Source of the DNA: Erysipelotrichaceae bacterium
GTDB taxonomy: Bacteria; Bacillota_I; Bacilli_A; Erysipelotrichales; Erysipelotrichaceae
Length of the DNA: 10,527 nucleotides
Assembly (NCBI GenBank): GCA_003446295.1
Contig: DMBB01000206.1
Span: 1 to 10,527, forward strand
Reading direction: 5' to 3'
Numbering within the stretch: position 1 is the stretch's first letter; every line of letters begins with the position of its first letter. The position numbers and the translations under genes are program-made. Of the stretch, positions 1 to 5,144 are shown piece by piece. The notes under the pieces are model-generated. The model did not search any database. It was given only the letters and a program-made list of their open reading frames with translations, and was not told the origin of the DNA.

Positions 1-1127
1 GATGCTTCCGTGATGAAGACCTGCGCGCTGACAGACAGCCTGAATTCACACAGATCGATATCGAAATGAGCTTTGTAGATGAAGAAGATGTATGGCACAT
101 CGTAGAAAAACTGATGCAGGACATCTTCAGAGGCGTCAAAGGAATCGAACTGGAAGACAAATTCGTGCGCATGACATGGGCAGAGTGCATGAAGAAATAC
201 GGAACGGACAAACCGGACCTGCGCTTCGGCAATGAGATCCATGACATTACCGATCTGTTCGCAGACACCGAATTCCAGGTATTCAAAGCTGTTCAGGAAA
301 ACGGCGGAGAGATCGATGCACTGAAATTCGAACATGCAGCAGCTCTGTATTCCAGGAAAAAGCTGGACCAGCTGCAGGACTTCATCAAGCATGGCTTCAA
401 GGCAAAAGCACTAGCTTACCTGAAGATGGAAAAAGGAGAACTCTCCGGTTCCATCGCCAAAGCGCTCAGCGAAACAGAAAAAGAAGCACTGAAAGAGCGC
501 CTGGGAATGCAGGATGATGATCTTGTGCTGATCGTTGCCGACAAGGCAAAAATCGCTGAAGCAGCGCTCGGCGCACTGCGTGTCAGACTCGGCCACGAAC
601 TGGGACTCATCCCCGAGAATGTATATAAGTTCCTCTGGGTAACGGATTTCCCGATGTTTGAATGGAGCGAAGAAGAAAACCGCTGGGTCGCACAGCATCA
701 TCCGTTCACAGCACCGAAGGAAGAAGATGTCGACAAACTCTTCAGCGATCCCGCTAATGTCAGCTCCAGAGCATATGACCTTGTCCTGAACGGATATGAA
801 CTGCTGAGCGGATCCATCCGTATCCATGACCAGGAACTCCAGGCAAAAGTATTTGAATCCATCGGTCTGACAATGGAACAGGCAAAAGCCCGTTTCGGAT
901 TCTTCCTGGATGCCTTCAAATACGGAACTCCTCCTCATGGCGGAGTCGGCATCGGTCTTGAAAGACTTACCATGGTGCTTGCAGGAACAGAAAACATCAG
1001 AGATGTTGTTGCCTTCCCGACAACAAACAGCTCCATGGATCTGATGAGCGAGTCACCGAATGTCGTTGATAAAGCACAGCTCGACATCCTCGGAATTGAA
1101 ATCAAGGACGAAGTGAAAAAAGCTTAA
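1..1127 (+). CDS. aspS: Aspartyl-tRNA synthetase, 3' part (5' end cut by the window)
   Basis: Attaches aspartate to tRNA-Asp in the cytoplasm using ATP. The reading frame is open from base 3, so the gene enters from outside the window; about 375 residues remain of the roughly 590 usual for bacterial AspRS. The first visible residues, CFRDEDLRADRQPEFTQ, are the class II synthetase motif 2 region. The insertion (GAD) domain typical of bacterial AspRS follows in the middle. Near the end come GSIRIHD, then motif 3 in GTPPHGGVGIGLERL, then NIRDVVAFPTT, the usual ending of the catalytic core. The stop is TAA at 1125-1127. No terminator lies directly after the stop; the 6S RNA promoter begins about 10 bases on. 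Identification is secure. Whether the enzyme is Asp-specific or also charges tRNA-Asn cannot be judged without the N-terminal anticodon-binding domain. Confidence 0.97.
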   Translation, partial: CFRDEDLRADRQPEFTQIDIEMSFVDEEDVWHIVEKLMQDIFRGVKGIELEDKFVRMTWAECMKKYGTDKPDLRFGNEIHDITDLFADTEFQVFKAVQENGGEIDALKFEHAAALYSRKKLDQLQDFIKHGFKAKALAYLKMEKGELSGSIAKALSETEKEALKERLGMQDDDLVLIVADKAKIAEAALGALRVRLGHELGLIPENVYKFLWVTDFPMFEWSEEENRWVAQHHPFTAPKEEDVDKLFSDPANVSSRAYDLVLNGYELLSGSIRIHDQELQAKVFESIGLTMEQAKARFGFFLDAFKYGTPPHGGVGIGLERLTMVLAGTENIRDVVAFPTTNSSMDLMSESPNVVDKAQLDILGIEIKDEVKKA

Positions 1128-1137
1128 TTGTCAAGAC

Positions 1138-1166
1138 TATACAGTGTCTGTTCTGTATGATATGTT
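1138..1166 (+). promoter_or_regulatory. Candidate promoter of the 6S RNA gene
   Basis: TATACA (1138-1143) and TATGTT (1161-1166) are 17 bases apart. A TGn extension (TGA) sits just before the -10 box. Initiation would fall near 1171-1173, at the base of the closing stem of the 6S RNA. Each hexamer matches consensus at about 4 of 6 positions, so the extended -10 element carries much of the support. A TTGTCA at 1128-1133 has no well spaced -10 partner. Confidence 0.5.
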
Positions 1167-1168
1167 TT

Positions 1169-1330
1169 AGGCACAGAGAGGTCCATTATTTTTCCTACAT
1201 AGTGATATAAGGGAGCTCTGACTGGAGACATCCGTGTTGAATGCCCGGTACGGCCGGGAATCCTGACGATCGACCAAGGGCACCCACCTCTACATAAGAG
1301 GGAACATATCAAGCCTCTCTGTTATCCGAA
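1169..1330 (+). ncRNA. ssrS: 6S RNA (RNA polymerase-sigmaA regulator)
   Basis: 6S RNA mimics an open promoter and binds the housekeeping RNA polymerase holoenzyme, with effects strongest in stationary phase. A perfect 9-bp closing stem joins ACAGAGAGG (1173-1181) to CCTCTCTGT (1314-1322), and GG at 1170-1171 can pair with CC at 1326-1327. The stem encloses about 130 bases. An apical hairpin is formed by CCCGG (1244-1248) and CCGGG (1254-1258). On the 3' side of the central bubble, GGGCACCCACCT leads into a small hairpin, CCTCT (1287-1291) with AGAGG (1297-1301), then GGG. This GCACCCACCT-hairpin-AGGG arrangement is what I recall from 6S RNAs of other bacteria. Position also fits: in Bacillus subtilis bsrA (6S-1) lies next to aspS. 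The exact ends are estimated, and the transcript may run to the terminator at 1366. A 62-codon open frame on the other strand here looks fortuitous. Confidence 0.85.
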
Positions 1331-1336
1331 AGAAAC

Positions 1337-1366
1337 AGCCGCATGCGTAAGAACATGCGGCTTTTT
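1337..1366 (+). terminator. Rho-independent terminator after the 6S RNA, probably bidirectional
   Basis: AGCCGCATG (1337-1345) pairs with CATGCGGCT (1354-1362) around an 8-base loop. The plus strand continues with a T run (1362-1366). Read from the minus strand, the same stem follows the stop codon of the GH28 gene (1373-1375) and leads into a weaker, interrupted T tract, so it probably also ends that convergent transcript. Confidence 0.85.
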
Positions 1367-1372
1367 ATAATC

Positions 1373-2662
1373 CTACAGTGTTGTCATTGCATCAGGGAAT
1401 TCAGTTCCTTCTTTCTGCTCCAGCTTGATCCGCTCACCTTTAAAATCAGAAATAAAGGAAGGATCGAAGGAAATATCTGCAGCTGCGGCAGTCACATCCT
1501 CCATCACGACATTCTCCAGCAGGTAGTGAGCATCATCCTGTTTGACATTAAAGAACGTATCGCATTCAAATTCACAGTTCCTGATCACGATATGTCTGCC
1601 ATGCGATACCGGAAGATCCGTTCTTCCCTGCAGATCAAAGAACTGCTTCCATGGATTGATGTTCAGGAAGTTTGCTGTTTTGCCTTTAACATCCTCCATC
1701 AGCACATATTCATAGCACTGCAGCGTGTCAGGACGGAACTTCATCCATAACAGGTTAAAGCCCTCAGATACCCTGATCCTGCGCAGTATGATATTGCGGC
1801 AGTGAACAGCTTCCGAACCGAATGTCAGACAGCCGTGAACGAACCCGTACTCACAGTCTTCGATGATGATACGCTCATTCGGCCCGTTGTCAGGATCGCT
1901 GTCCGCCCACGGACCTTTTCCGCCCTTAAGCGCCACAGCATCATCATTGACCGCCATAAAGCAGTTCTTGACGAGCACATCCGTACAGGCGTCGATATCA
2001 ATGGCGTCCGTACTGGGCCCTTTGATTTCTTCATACGGTGACAGCATCGTGCAGCCGATATACTTCACGCGTCTGCAGCGGTAGATATGCGTCGTCCAGA
2101 ATGCAACGTTCTGAAATGTCACGCCGGTGATCAGAACATCGCTGGATCTGCTGATATACAGGAGACGGGGCCGCTGACCGTCTTTATTCGTGCAGTCCGG
2201 ATTCCATTCTCTCCTGAGCCAGAACTCCCGCCAGAACCGCTCTCCGCTGCCGTCGATCGTGCCTTCTCCGGCAAGGATAAAACCGTCTGCAGAGTCAACG
2301 TTGATCAAAGCAGGGAAGTACGTGCATGTCTGTCCCTCGATCCTCGTCCTGCACAGGGGATAATCACTGATATCATCGCTGCCTTTCAAAACAGCGTCTC
2401 TGCAGATATAAAGGTTCACTGAGCGCGGAAAGAACAGTGCGCCGGTAAGATATGTTCCTCCATCAACGACGATCACGCCACCGCCTTCGGACGCACACTG
2501 ATCGATCAGCGCCTGAATGGCCGCAGTCTGCAGTGTACCGTCATGCTTTATTCCGCAAGTGCTGAATAAATACTGCCTGCCCATCTCCTCAAGAGAAGGG
2601 ACTGACGTGTCGTAAAACCAGCTGTCAATGACTGTTCCGTCAGGAAAATACTCTGTAACCAT
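1373..2662 (-). CDS. Glycoside hydrolase family 28 protein (polygalacturonase-like), cytoplasmic
   Basis: A 429-residue right-handed beta-helix protein of the pectinase superfamily, which cleaves galacturonic-acid-containing glycosides. The N-terminal part carries the usual GH28 landmarks: AIQALIDQCASEGGG (about 48-62), GTYLTGALFF (69-78) and SDYP (99-102). The catalytic blocks follow: STDAIDID (217-224, the NTD block), NDD (239-241, the DD block) and HGCLTFGSE (276-284, aligning with the HGG..IGSE form of the histidine block seen in exo-acting members). WMKFRPDT (306-313) stands where RIK is usual, so the lysine is kept but the arginine is not. No signal peptide or membrane segment is present, so it probably acts inside the cell on imported oligosaccharides. 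The ATG at 2660-2662 is supported by AAGGAGG nine bases upstream (2672-2678 on the plus strand). No transporter or other pectin gene is in view, so the substrate is unknown. Confidence 0.9.
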   Translation of the reverse strand: MVTEYFPDGTVIDSWFYDTSVPSLEEMGRQYLFSTCGIKHDGTLQTAAIQALIDQCASEGGGVIVVDGGTYLTGALFFPRSVNLYICRDAVLKGSDDISDYPLCRTRIEGQTCTYFPALINVDSADGFILAGEGTIDGSGERFWREFWLRREWNPDCTNKDGQRPRLLYISRSSDVLITGVTFQNVAFWTTHIYRCRRVKYIGCTMLSPYEEIKGPSTDAIDIDACTDVLVKNCFMAVNDDAVALKGGKGPWADSDPDNGPNERIIIEDCEYGFVHGCLTFGSEAVHCRNIILRRIRVSEGFNLLWMKFRPDTLQCYEYVLMEDVKGKTANFLNINPWKQFFDLQGRTDLPVSHGRHIVIRNCEFECDTFFNVKQDDAHYLLENVVMEDVTAAAADISFDPSFISDFKGERIKLEQKEGTEFPDAMTTL

Positions 2663-2721
2663 AGCCGGCGTCCTCCTTCAGCGATGACCTCATTGTACAA
2701 TAATGGTCTGAAACAGCATAC

Positions 2722-2750
2722 ATTCTGACGGGAAAGAACATGTTTTTCAA
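2722..2750 (-). promoter_or_regulatory. Candidate promoter of the GH28 gene
   Basis: On the minus strand TTGAAA (2745-2750) and CAGAAT (2722-2727) are 17 bases apart. The -35 box matches consensus at 5 of 6 positions and the -10 box at 4 of 6. An alternative -10, TACAAT (2692-2697), lies closer to the gene but has no good -35 partner. This intergenic stretch (2663-2825) is shared with the divergent zinc-peptidase gene. Confidence 0.45.
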
Positions 2751-2763
2751 AAGAAAACAATTG

Positions 2764-2769
2764 TATACT
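2764..2769 (+). promoter_or_regulatory. Candidate -10 box for the putative zinc-peptidase gene
   Basis: TATACT (2764-2769) matches a sigmaA -10 at 5 of 6 positions and is preceded by TG. No convincing -35 box sits 16-18 bases upstream. Initiation near 2776 would leave a leader of about 50 bases that folds into the hairpin at 2781-2811. Confidence 0.4.
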
Positions 2770-2780
2770 TAAACCAATGC

Positions 2781-2811
2781 TGCATCTGTCCGGCAGGACA
2801 CAAAAGATGCA
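2781..2811 (+). other. Hairpin in the leader of the zinc-peptidase gene, next to the ribosome binding site
   Basis: An outer stem pairs TGCATC (2781-2786) with GATGCA (2806-2811). An inner stem pairs TGTCC (2787-2791) with GGACA (2796-2800) around a GGCA loop. A five-base bulge, CAAAA, lies on the 3' side. The hairpin ends two bases before the AGAGGA ribosome binding site (2813-2818). It has no T run, so it is not a terminator. It could affect mRNA stability or translation, but no function is shown. Confidence 0.5.
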
Positions 2812-2825
2812 AAGAGGATCTGCGT

Positions 2826-3479
2826 ATGAGCAAAAAAGTCAAAAAGGAAGAACAGACAGAAAGAGAGCTTTCTCCCCGCGAACAGGAGCGTCTCAAGTCA
2901 TTTCAGGCTATGAGTTCTGAACTCAGAAAACATGGATACCGGCAGGTATCCATGGTGATCGGGATTGATAAAGCCAACAAACTGGCTGTTGTGATGGTAC
3001 TGCCGCTGCTGGCAGCAGGCATGGCCTTGTTTGTGCTGCTGGGGCAGGGCGCACCGATCGGATTCCGTTCTCTCAAAGACAGCCTGTTCTTTTTTGCAGG
3101 TGTCATCATCCTGACGATCGCGCACGAACTGGTGCACGGGATCACCTGGAGCATGTTCTCACCCAACCGTTTCAATGACATTGAATTCGGCTTCATGAAG
3201 GAAACACTGACCCCGTACTGTACGTGCAGAGCACCGCTGGGAAAAAAGGAATACATTCTCGGCACGATCATGCCGCTGATCGTCATCGGCATCATACCGG
3301 CTATTGCGGGCATTCTGATGCATTCGTTCATGGTCATGCTGCTGGGAGTCGTTATGATATCCAGCGCTGCCGGGGATATTATGATCGTCAATGCTTTGCT
3401 GAAACACCATTCAGACTGCACTGATCAGATCATATGCGACCTGCCTGTCCAGGCCGGATGCATGCTGTTTGAGCGATAA
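2826..3479 (+). CDS. DUF3267-type putative zincin metallopeptidase, integral membrane
   Basis: A 217-residue membrane protein with a zinc-peptidase signature. A charged cytoplasmic N-terminus (1-50) precedes four likely membrane segments at about 52-73, 86-103, 143-163 and 168-188. HELVH (H100, E101, H104) lies at the end of the second segment and fits the HExxH zinc motif. YCTCRAPL (131-138) and the AAGD (181-184) of the last segment match the layout of the DUF3267 family, where an aspartate in a late segment may be the third metal ligand. The substrate is unknown; intramembrane or membrane-adjacent proteolysis is inferred from fold alone. The ATG is supported by AGAGGA seven bases upstream. 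The SGNH remnant starts 14 bases after the stop, and no terminator lies between, so the two are probably co-transcribed. Confidence 0.8.
   Translation: MSKKVKKEEQTERELSPREQERLKSFQAMSSELRKHGYRQVSMVIGIDKANKLAVVMVLPLLAAGMALFVLLGQGAPIGFRSLKDSLFFFAGVIILTIAHELVHGITWSMFSPNRFNDIEFGFMKETLTPYCTCRAPLGKKEYILGTIMPLIVIGIIPAIAGILMHSFMVMLLGVVMISSAAGDIMIVNALLKHHSDCTDQIICDLPVQAGCMLFER
2911..2954 (+). repeat. Two adjacent perfect palindromes inside the zinc-peptidase coding sequence
   Basis: TGAGTTC and GAACTCA (2911-2925) are arms around a single base. Six bases later CATGGATACC (2931-2940) and GGTATCCATG (2945-2954) form a perfect 10-bp inverted repeat around a GGCA loop. Both lie early in the gene, over codons 29-43, and would fold strongly in the mRNA. 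The second has the same CCGGCAGG apex as the leader hairpin at 2781-2811. Confidence 0.7.
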
Positions 3480-3493
3480 ACGAGGTAATGAAC

Positions 3494-3853
3494 ATGACAA
3501 AGCAGGAATTATACAGCGGCAATGTGCTTTACGGAAAAAAATGGACTATATGCGGCGACAGCTTTACTGCCAGCGTCAGCGGAAATGTGATCAAAGAAGG
3601 CAGATATCAGGGCATGAACTATGTGTATCCGTATCTGATCGGAAACCGGAATGATATGGAGATCGTCCCGTTCTTTATGGGCGGCAGAACGATCGCATTC
3701 CCGGAGGACGGAACGTTTCACAATTCACTGACTGATCCGGAAGCTGAATGGTATTACCGGAATATCCCGGAAGACAGCGACTATATTACGCTGTATCTGG
3801 GCATCAATGACTCACACCATGAACACGTGAAAGTACTGCAGAACATCCTATAA
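3494..3853 (+). CDS. SGNH/GDSL-type hydrolase, shortened, probably by internal deletion
   Basis: Only 119 residues, against roughly 200 or more for SGNH hydrolases. The N-terminal half is well formed: GDSFT (21-25) is block I with nucleophile S23, GGRTIAFP (63-70) resembles block II, and YLGINDS (101-107) is block III with N105. The expected following region is absent. Instead LGINDSHH runs straight into EHVKVLQNIL and stops. That tail resembles the extreme C-terminus of such enzymes, after the DxxH block (GHEH..KVL type). I therefore infer an in-frame internal deletion rather than simple truncation; the catalytic aspartate of DxxH is missing. The protein is probably inactive as an esterase. 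The ATG at 3494 is preferred over 3488 because GAGG (3482-3485) is eight bases from the former and only two from the latter. The gene follows the zinc-peptidase gene by 14 bases. Confidence 0.75.
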   Translation: MTKQELYSGNVLYGKKWTICGDSFTASVSGNVIKEGRYQGMNYVYPYLIGNRNDMEIVPFFMGGRTIAFPEDGTFHNSLTDPEAEWYYRNIPEDSDYITLYLGINDSHHEHVKVLQNIL

Positions 3854-3854
3854 T
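3827..3854 (+). promoter_or_regulatory. Candidate promoter for the 39-residue peptide gene
   Basis: A perfect TATAAT (3849-3854) overlaps the stop codon of the SGNH remnant. GTGAAA (3827-3832), a 4 of 6 match to the -35 box, lies 16 bases upstream. Initiation near 3861 gives a leader of about 78 bases. The leader contains a small GC hairpin, GCGGG (3904-3908) with CCCGC (3918-3922), directly in front of the ribosome binding site. Confidence 0.5.
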
Positions 3855-3938
3855 GACAATGCGTGAGATAAAAAAGACACGTGGAAAACAAAAGAAAGAT
3901 AAAGCGGGCTATGAATTCCCGCGAGGAGATATAAAAAT

Positions 3939-4058
3939 ATGAATACATTTATTGAAGCAGCAGCCTTATTAGGCAAACCGTACTATGACGAGAAAACAGG
4001 TGAGGACTCTATCTGGGGTACGATCTTCTGGGCACTCGGTACACTTGGCAACGAGTAA
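3939..4058 (+). CDS. Small acidic hydrophobic-tailed peptide, 39 residues, function unknown
   Basis: Not recognised. The peptide begins MNTFIEAAALLGKPYYDEK and ends DSIWGTIFWALGTLGNE. It has six acidic and two basic residues, a Tyr-Tyr pair and two Trp in a glycine-rich hydrophobic C-terminal part, and no cysteine, so a disulfide bacteriocin is unlikely. There is no signal peptide and no convincing double-glycine leader. The case for a real gene is its surroundings. AGGAG (3924-3928) lies 10 bases before the ATG, and an in-frame stop at 3912-3914 shows it is not the tail of a longer frame. A TATAAT promoter sits upstream and a hairpin terminator 28 bases downstream. It could be a membrane-associated small protein or a signalling peptide, or a fragment of a lost gene. 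Confidence 0.55.
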   Translation: MNTFIEAAALLGKPYYDEKTGEDSIWGTIFWALGTLGNE

Positions 4059-4085
4059 AGCACATTCCCTGAATCAATGAAAACC

Positions 4086-4110
4086 GAACAGGCACTGCCT
4101 GTTTTCTTTT
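4086..4110 (+). terminator. Rho-independent terminator after the 39-residue peptide gene
   Basis: AACAGG (4087-4092) pairs with CCTGTT (4098-4103) around a five-base loop; a G-U pair can extend the stem. The T-rich tract TTTTCTTTT (4102-4110) follows. It separates the small peptide transcript from the FMN-oxidase promoter. Confidence 0.8.
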
Positions 4111-4158
4111 GATTTCTGAATCATAAAAAAGTCTGCATGTCCAACAGGATTCTTCTGT

Positions 4159-4186
4159 TTGAAGAAAAGGAACGCATAGGTATAAT
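4159..4186 (+). promoter_or_regulatory. Promoter of the FMN-dependent oxidase-like gene
   Basis: TTGAAG (4159-4164) and a perfect TATAAT (4181-4186) are 16 bases apart. Initiation near 4193 excludes the upstream in-frame ATGs at 4137 and 4185 and leaves a leader of about 22 bases carrying AGGAG. Confidence 0.65.
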
Positions 4187-4214
4187 GAACAATAAGAACA
4201 GGAGAAAAAACATC

Positions 4215-5105
4215 ATGAATACACATGCAATCACCGATCAGCTGACGAGGGACTATCTGGATTCCTGGATGATCAGACCCAGCTATATCGGAAGCACTGC
4301 CGCGGACATTTCTGCGGAGTATTTCGGAGAAACGTACCGCAGCCCGGTCATGATCTCAACATTGAGCGGCATGACCAGAGTCAACCCGGGCGGAAATGTT
4401 CTGCTGGCCAAGGCGGCAGATATGACCGGTACACTGGACTGGAACGGAGTGCTTCCTGTTGAAGAAGGACTTCAGATCCTGAAACAGGGCACAAGGGCAG
4501 TACTGTCCTCCAAGCCGATCGCAGACATGGACCATATGCTGGAAATGATCAGGACATATGCCCAAAACGGCGCAAAAGGCTTTGTTATGGATGCCGATTT
4601 CATTTTTGATCCCGATACAGGAGATGTCCGGAATCATCCCATGTTCGGACAGATGGGCGTTAAAACGATCGATGATCTGAAGACAATGGTAAACTGCTCT
4701 GATCTGCCGATCATCATCAAAGGCGTACTGAGTACAGAAGATGCCGAAGCATGCGCTGAAGCAGGCGTGAAGGGGATCGTGCTGTCACACCACATGGGCA
4801 TGATCGACAGTGCCGTACCGCCATACTATATGGTCCGTGAGATCAGGAAAGCCGTCGGCAGCACAATGACGATCTTCGGAGACTGCGGTATCCGCTCCGG
4901 TGCGGACGCGTTCAAAGCGCTTGTGCTTGGATGCGATGGCGTCCTTGTCGCCAGACCGCTCATGAAGCCGTTTGCGGAAGGCCCGGAAAAGGCTGCTGAA
5001 GTACTGGATCATATCTCAGCTGAACTGCGTTTCTGCATGAGCATCACAGGTTCCAGAGACCTGAAACATCTGAATACCGGATCACTGATCAGACGTGATT
5101 TCTGA
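4215..5105 (+). CDS. FMN-dependent alpha-hydroxy-acid oxidase/dehydrogenase family protein
   Basis: A 296-residue flavin TIM-barrel protein of the lactate oxidase/glycolate oxidase family. Flavin-binding landmarks are present: YRSPVMISTLSG (41-52) is the early flavin strand, PIIIKGV (165-171) holds the conserved lysine K169, and GDCGIRSGADAFKAL (222-236) with DGVLVARPL (241-249) corresponds to the DGGIRRGTDVFKAL and GRP phosphate-binding region. MSITGSRDLK (275-284) matches the family's C-terminal LTG..I.DL element. The active-site block usually reading SNHGGRQ is SHHMGMI (191-197): the histidine remains (H193) but the substrate-carboxylate arginine is methionine. A classical lactate or glycolate oxidase is therefore doubtful, and the substrate is unknown. 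ATG 4215 is chosen because AGGAG (4200-4204) lies 10 bases upstream and earlier ATGs precede the predicted transcription start. Confidence 0.85.
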   Translation: MNTHAITDQLTRDYLDSWMIRPSYIGSTAADISAEYFGETYRSPVMISTLSGMTRVNPGGNVLLAKAADMTGTLDWNGVLPVEEGLQILKQGTRAVLSSKPIADMDHMLEMIRTYAQNGAKGFVMDADFIFDPDTGDVRNHPMFGQMGVKTIDDLKTMVNCSDLPIIIKGVLSTEDAEACAEAGVKGIVLSHHMGMIDSAVPPYYMVREIRKAVGSTMTIFGDCGIRSGADAFKALVLGCDGVLVARPLMKPFAEGPEKAAEVLDHISAELRFCMSITGSRDLKHLNTGSLIRRDF

Positions 5106-5108
5106 AAA

Positions 5109-5144
5109 AAAGAGATGCAGCTGCAGATGCAGTTACATCTCTTT
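5109..5144. terminator. Bidirectional terminator between the FMN-oxidase gene and the carboxypeptidase gene
   Basis: AAAGAGATG (5109-5117) pairs with CATCTCTTT (5136-5144), a perfect 9-bp stem. On the plus strand it starts four bases after the FMN-gene stop and leads into TTTGTTTTC. On the minus strand the stem is followed by a run of seven T. The stop codon of the minus-strand carboxypeptidase (5133-5135) sits in the loop, so its last codons form one arm. Confidence 0.8.

Noticed and set aside
411..938. 175-codon open frame antisense to aspS
   Set aside because: It lies wholly within the secure aspS frame on the other strand, has no ribosome binding site or recognisable domain, and its open length follows from aspS codon bias.
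1124..1312. 62-codon minus-strand frame downstream of aspS
   Set aside because: It overlaps the 6S RNA structure, has no recognisable domain, and runs against the promoter and terminator signals of the region.
1343..2422. Several plus-strand open frames inside the GH28 gene
   Set aside because: All are shadows of the minus-strand GH28 frame, which has clear family motifs and a strong ribosome binding site.
3904..3922. GC hairpin before the 39-residue peptide gene as a terminator
   Set aside because: Only 5 bp with a nine-base loop and followed by the AG-rich ribosome binding site instead of a T run, so it is at most a leader structure.
4137..4214. N-terminal extension of the FMN-oxidase frame to ATG 4137 or 4185
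   Set aside because: A TTGAAG-16-TATAAT promoter lies within this stretch, the extension has no family similarity, and ATG 4215 has AGGAG at proper spacing.
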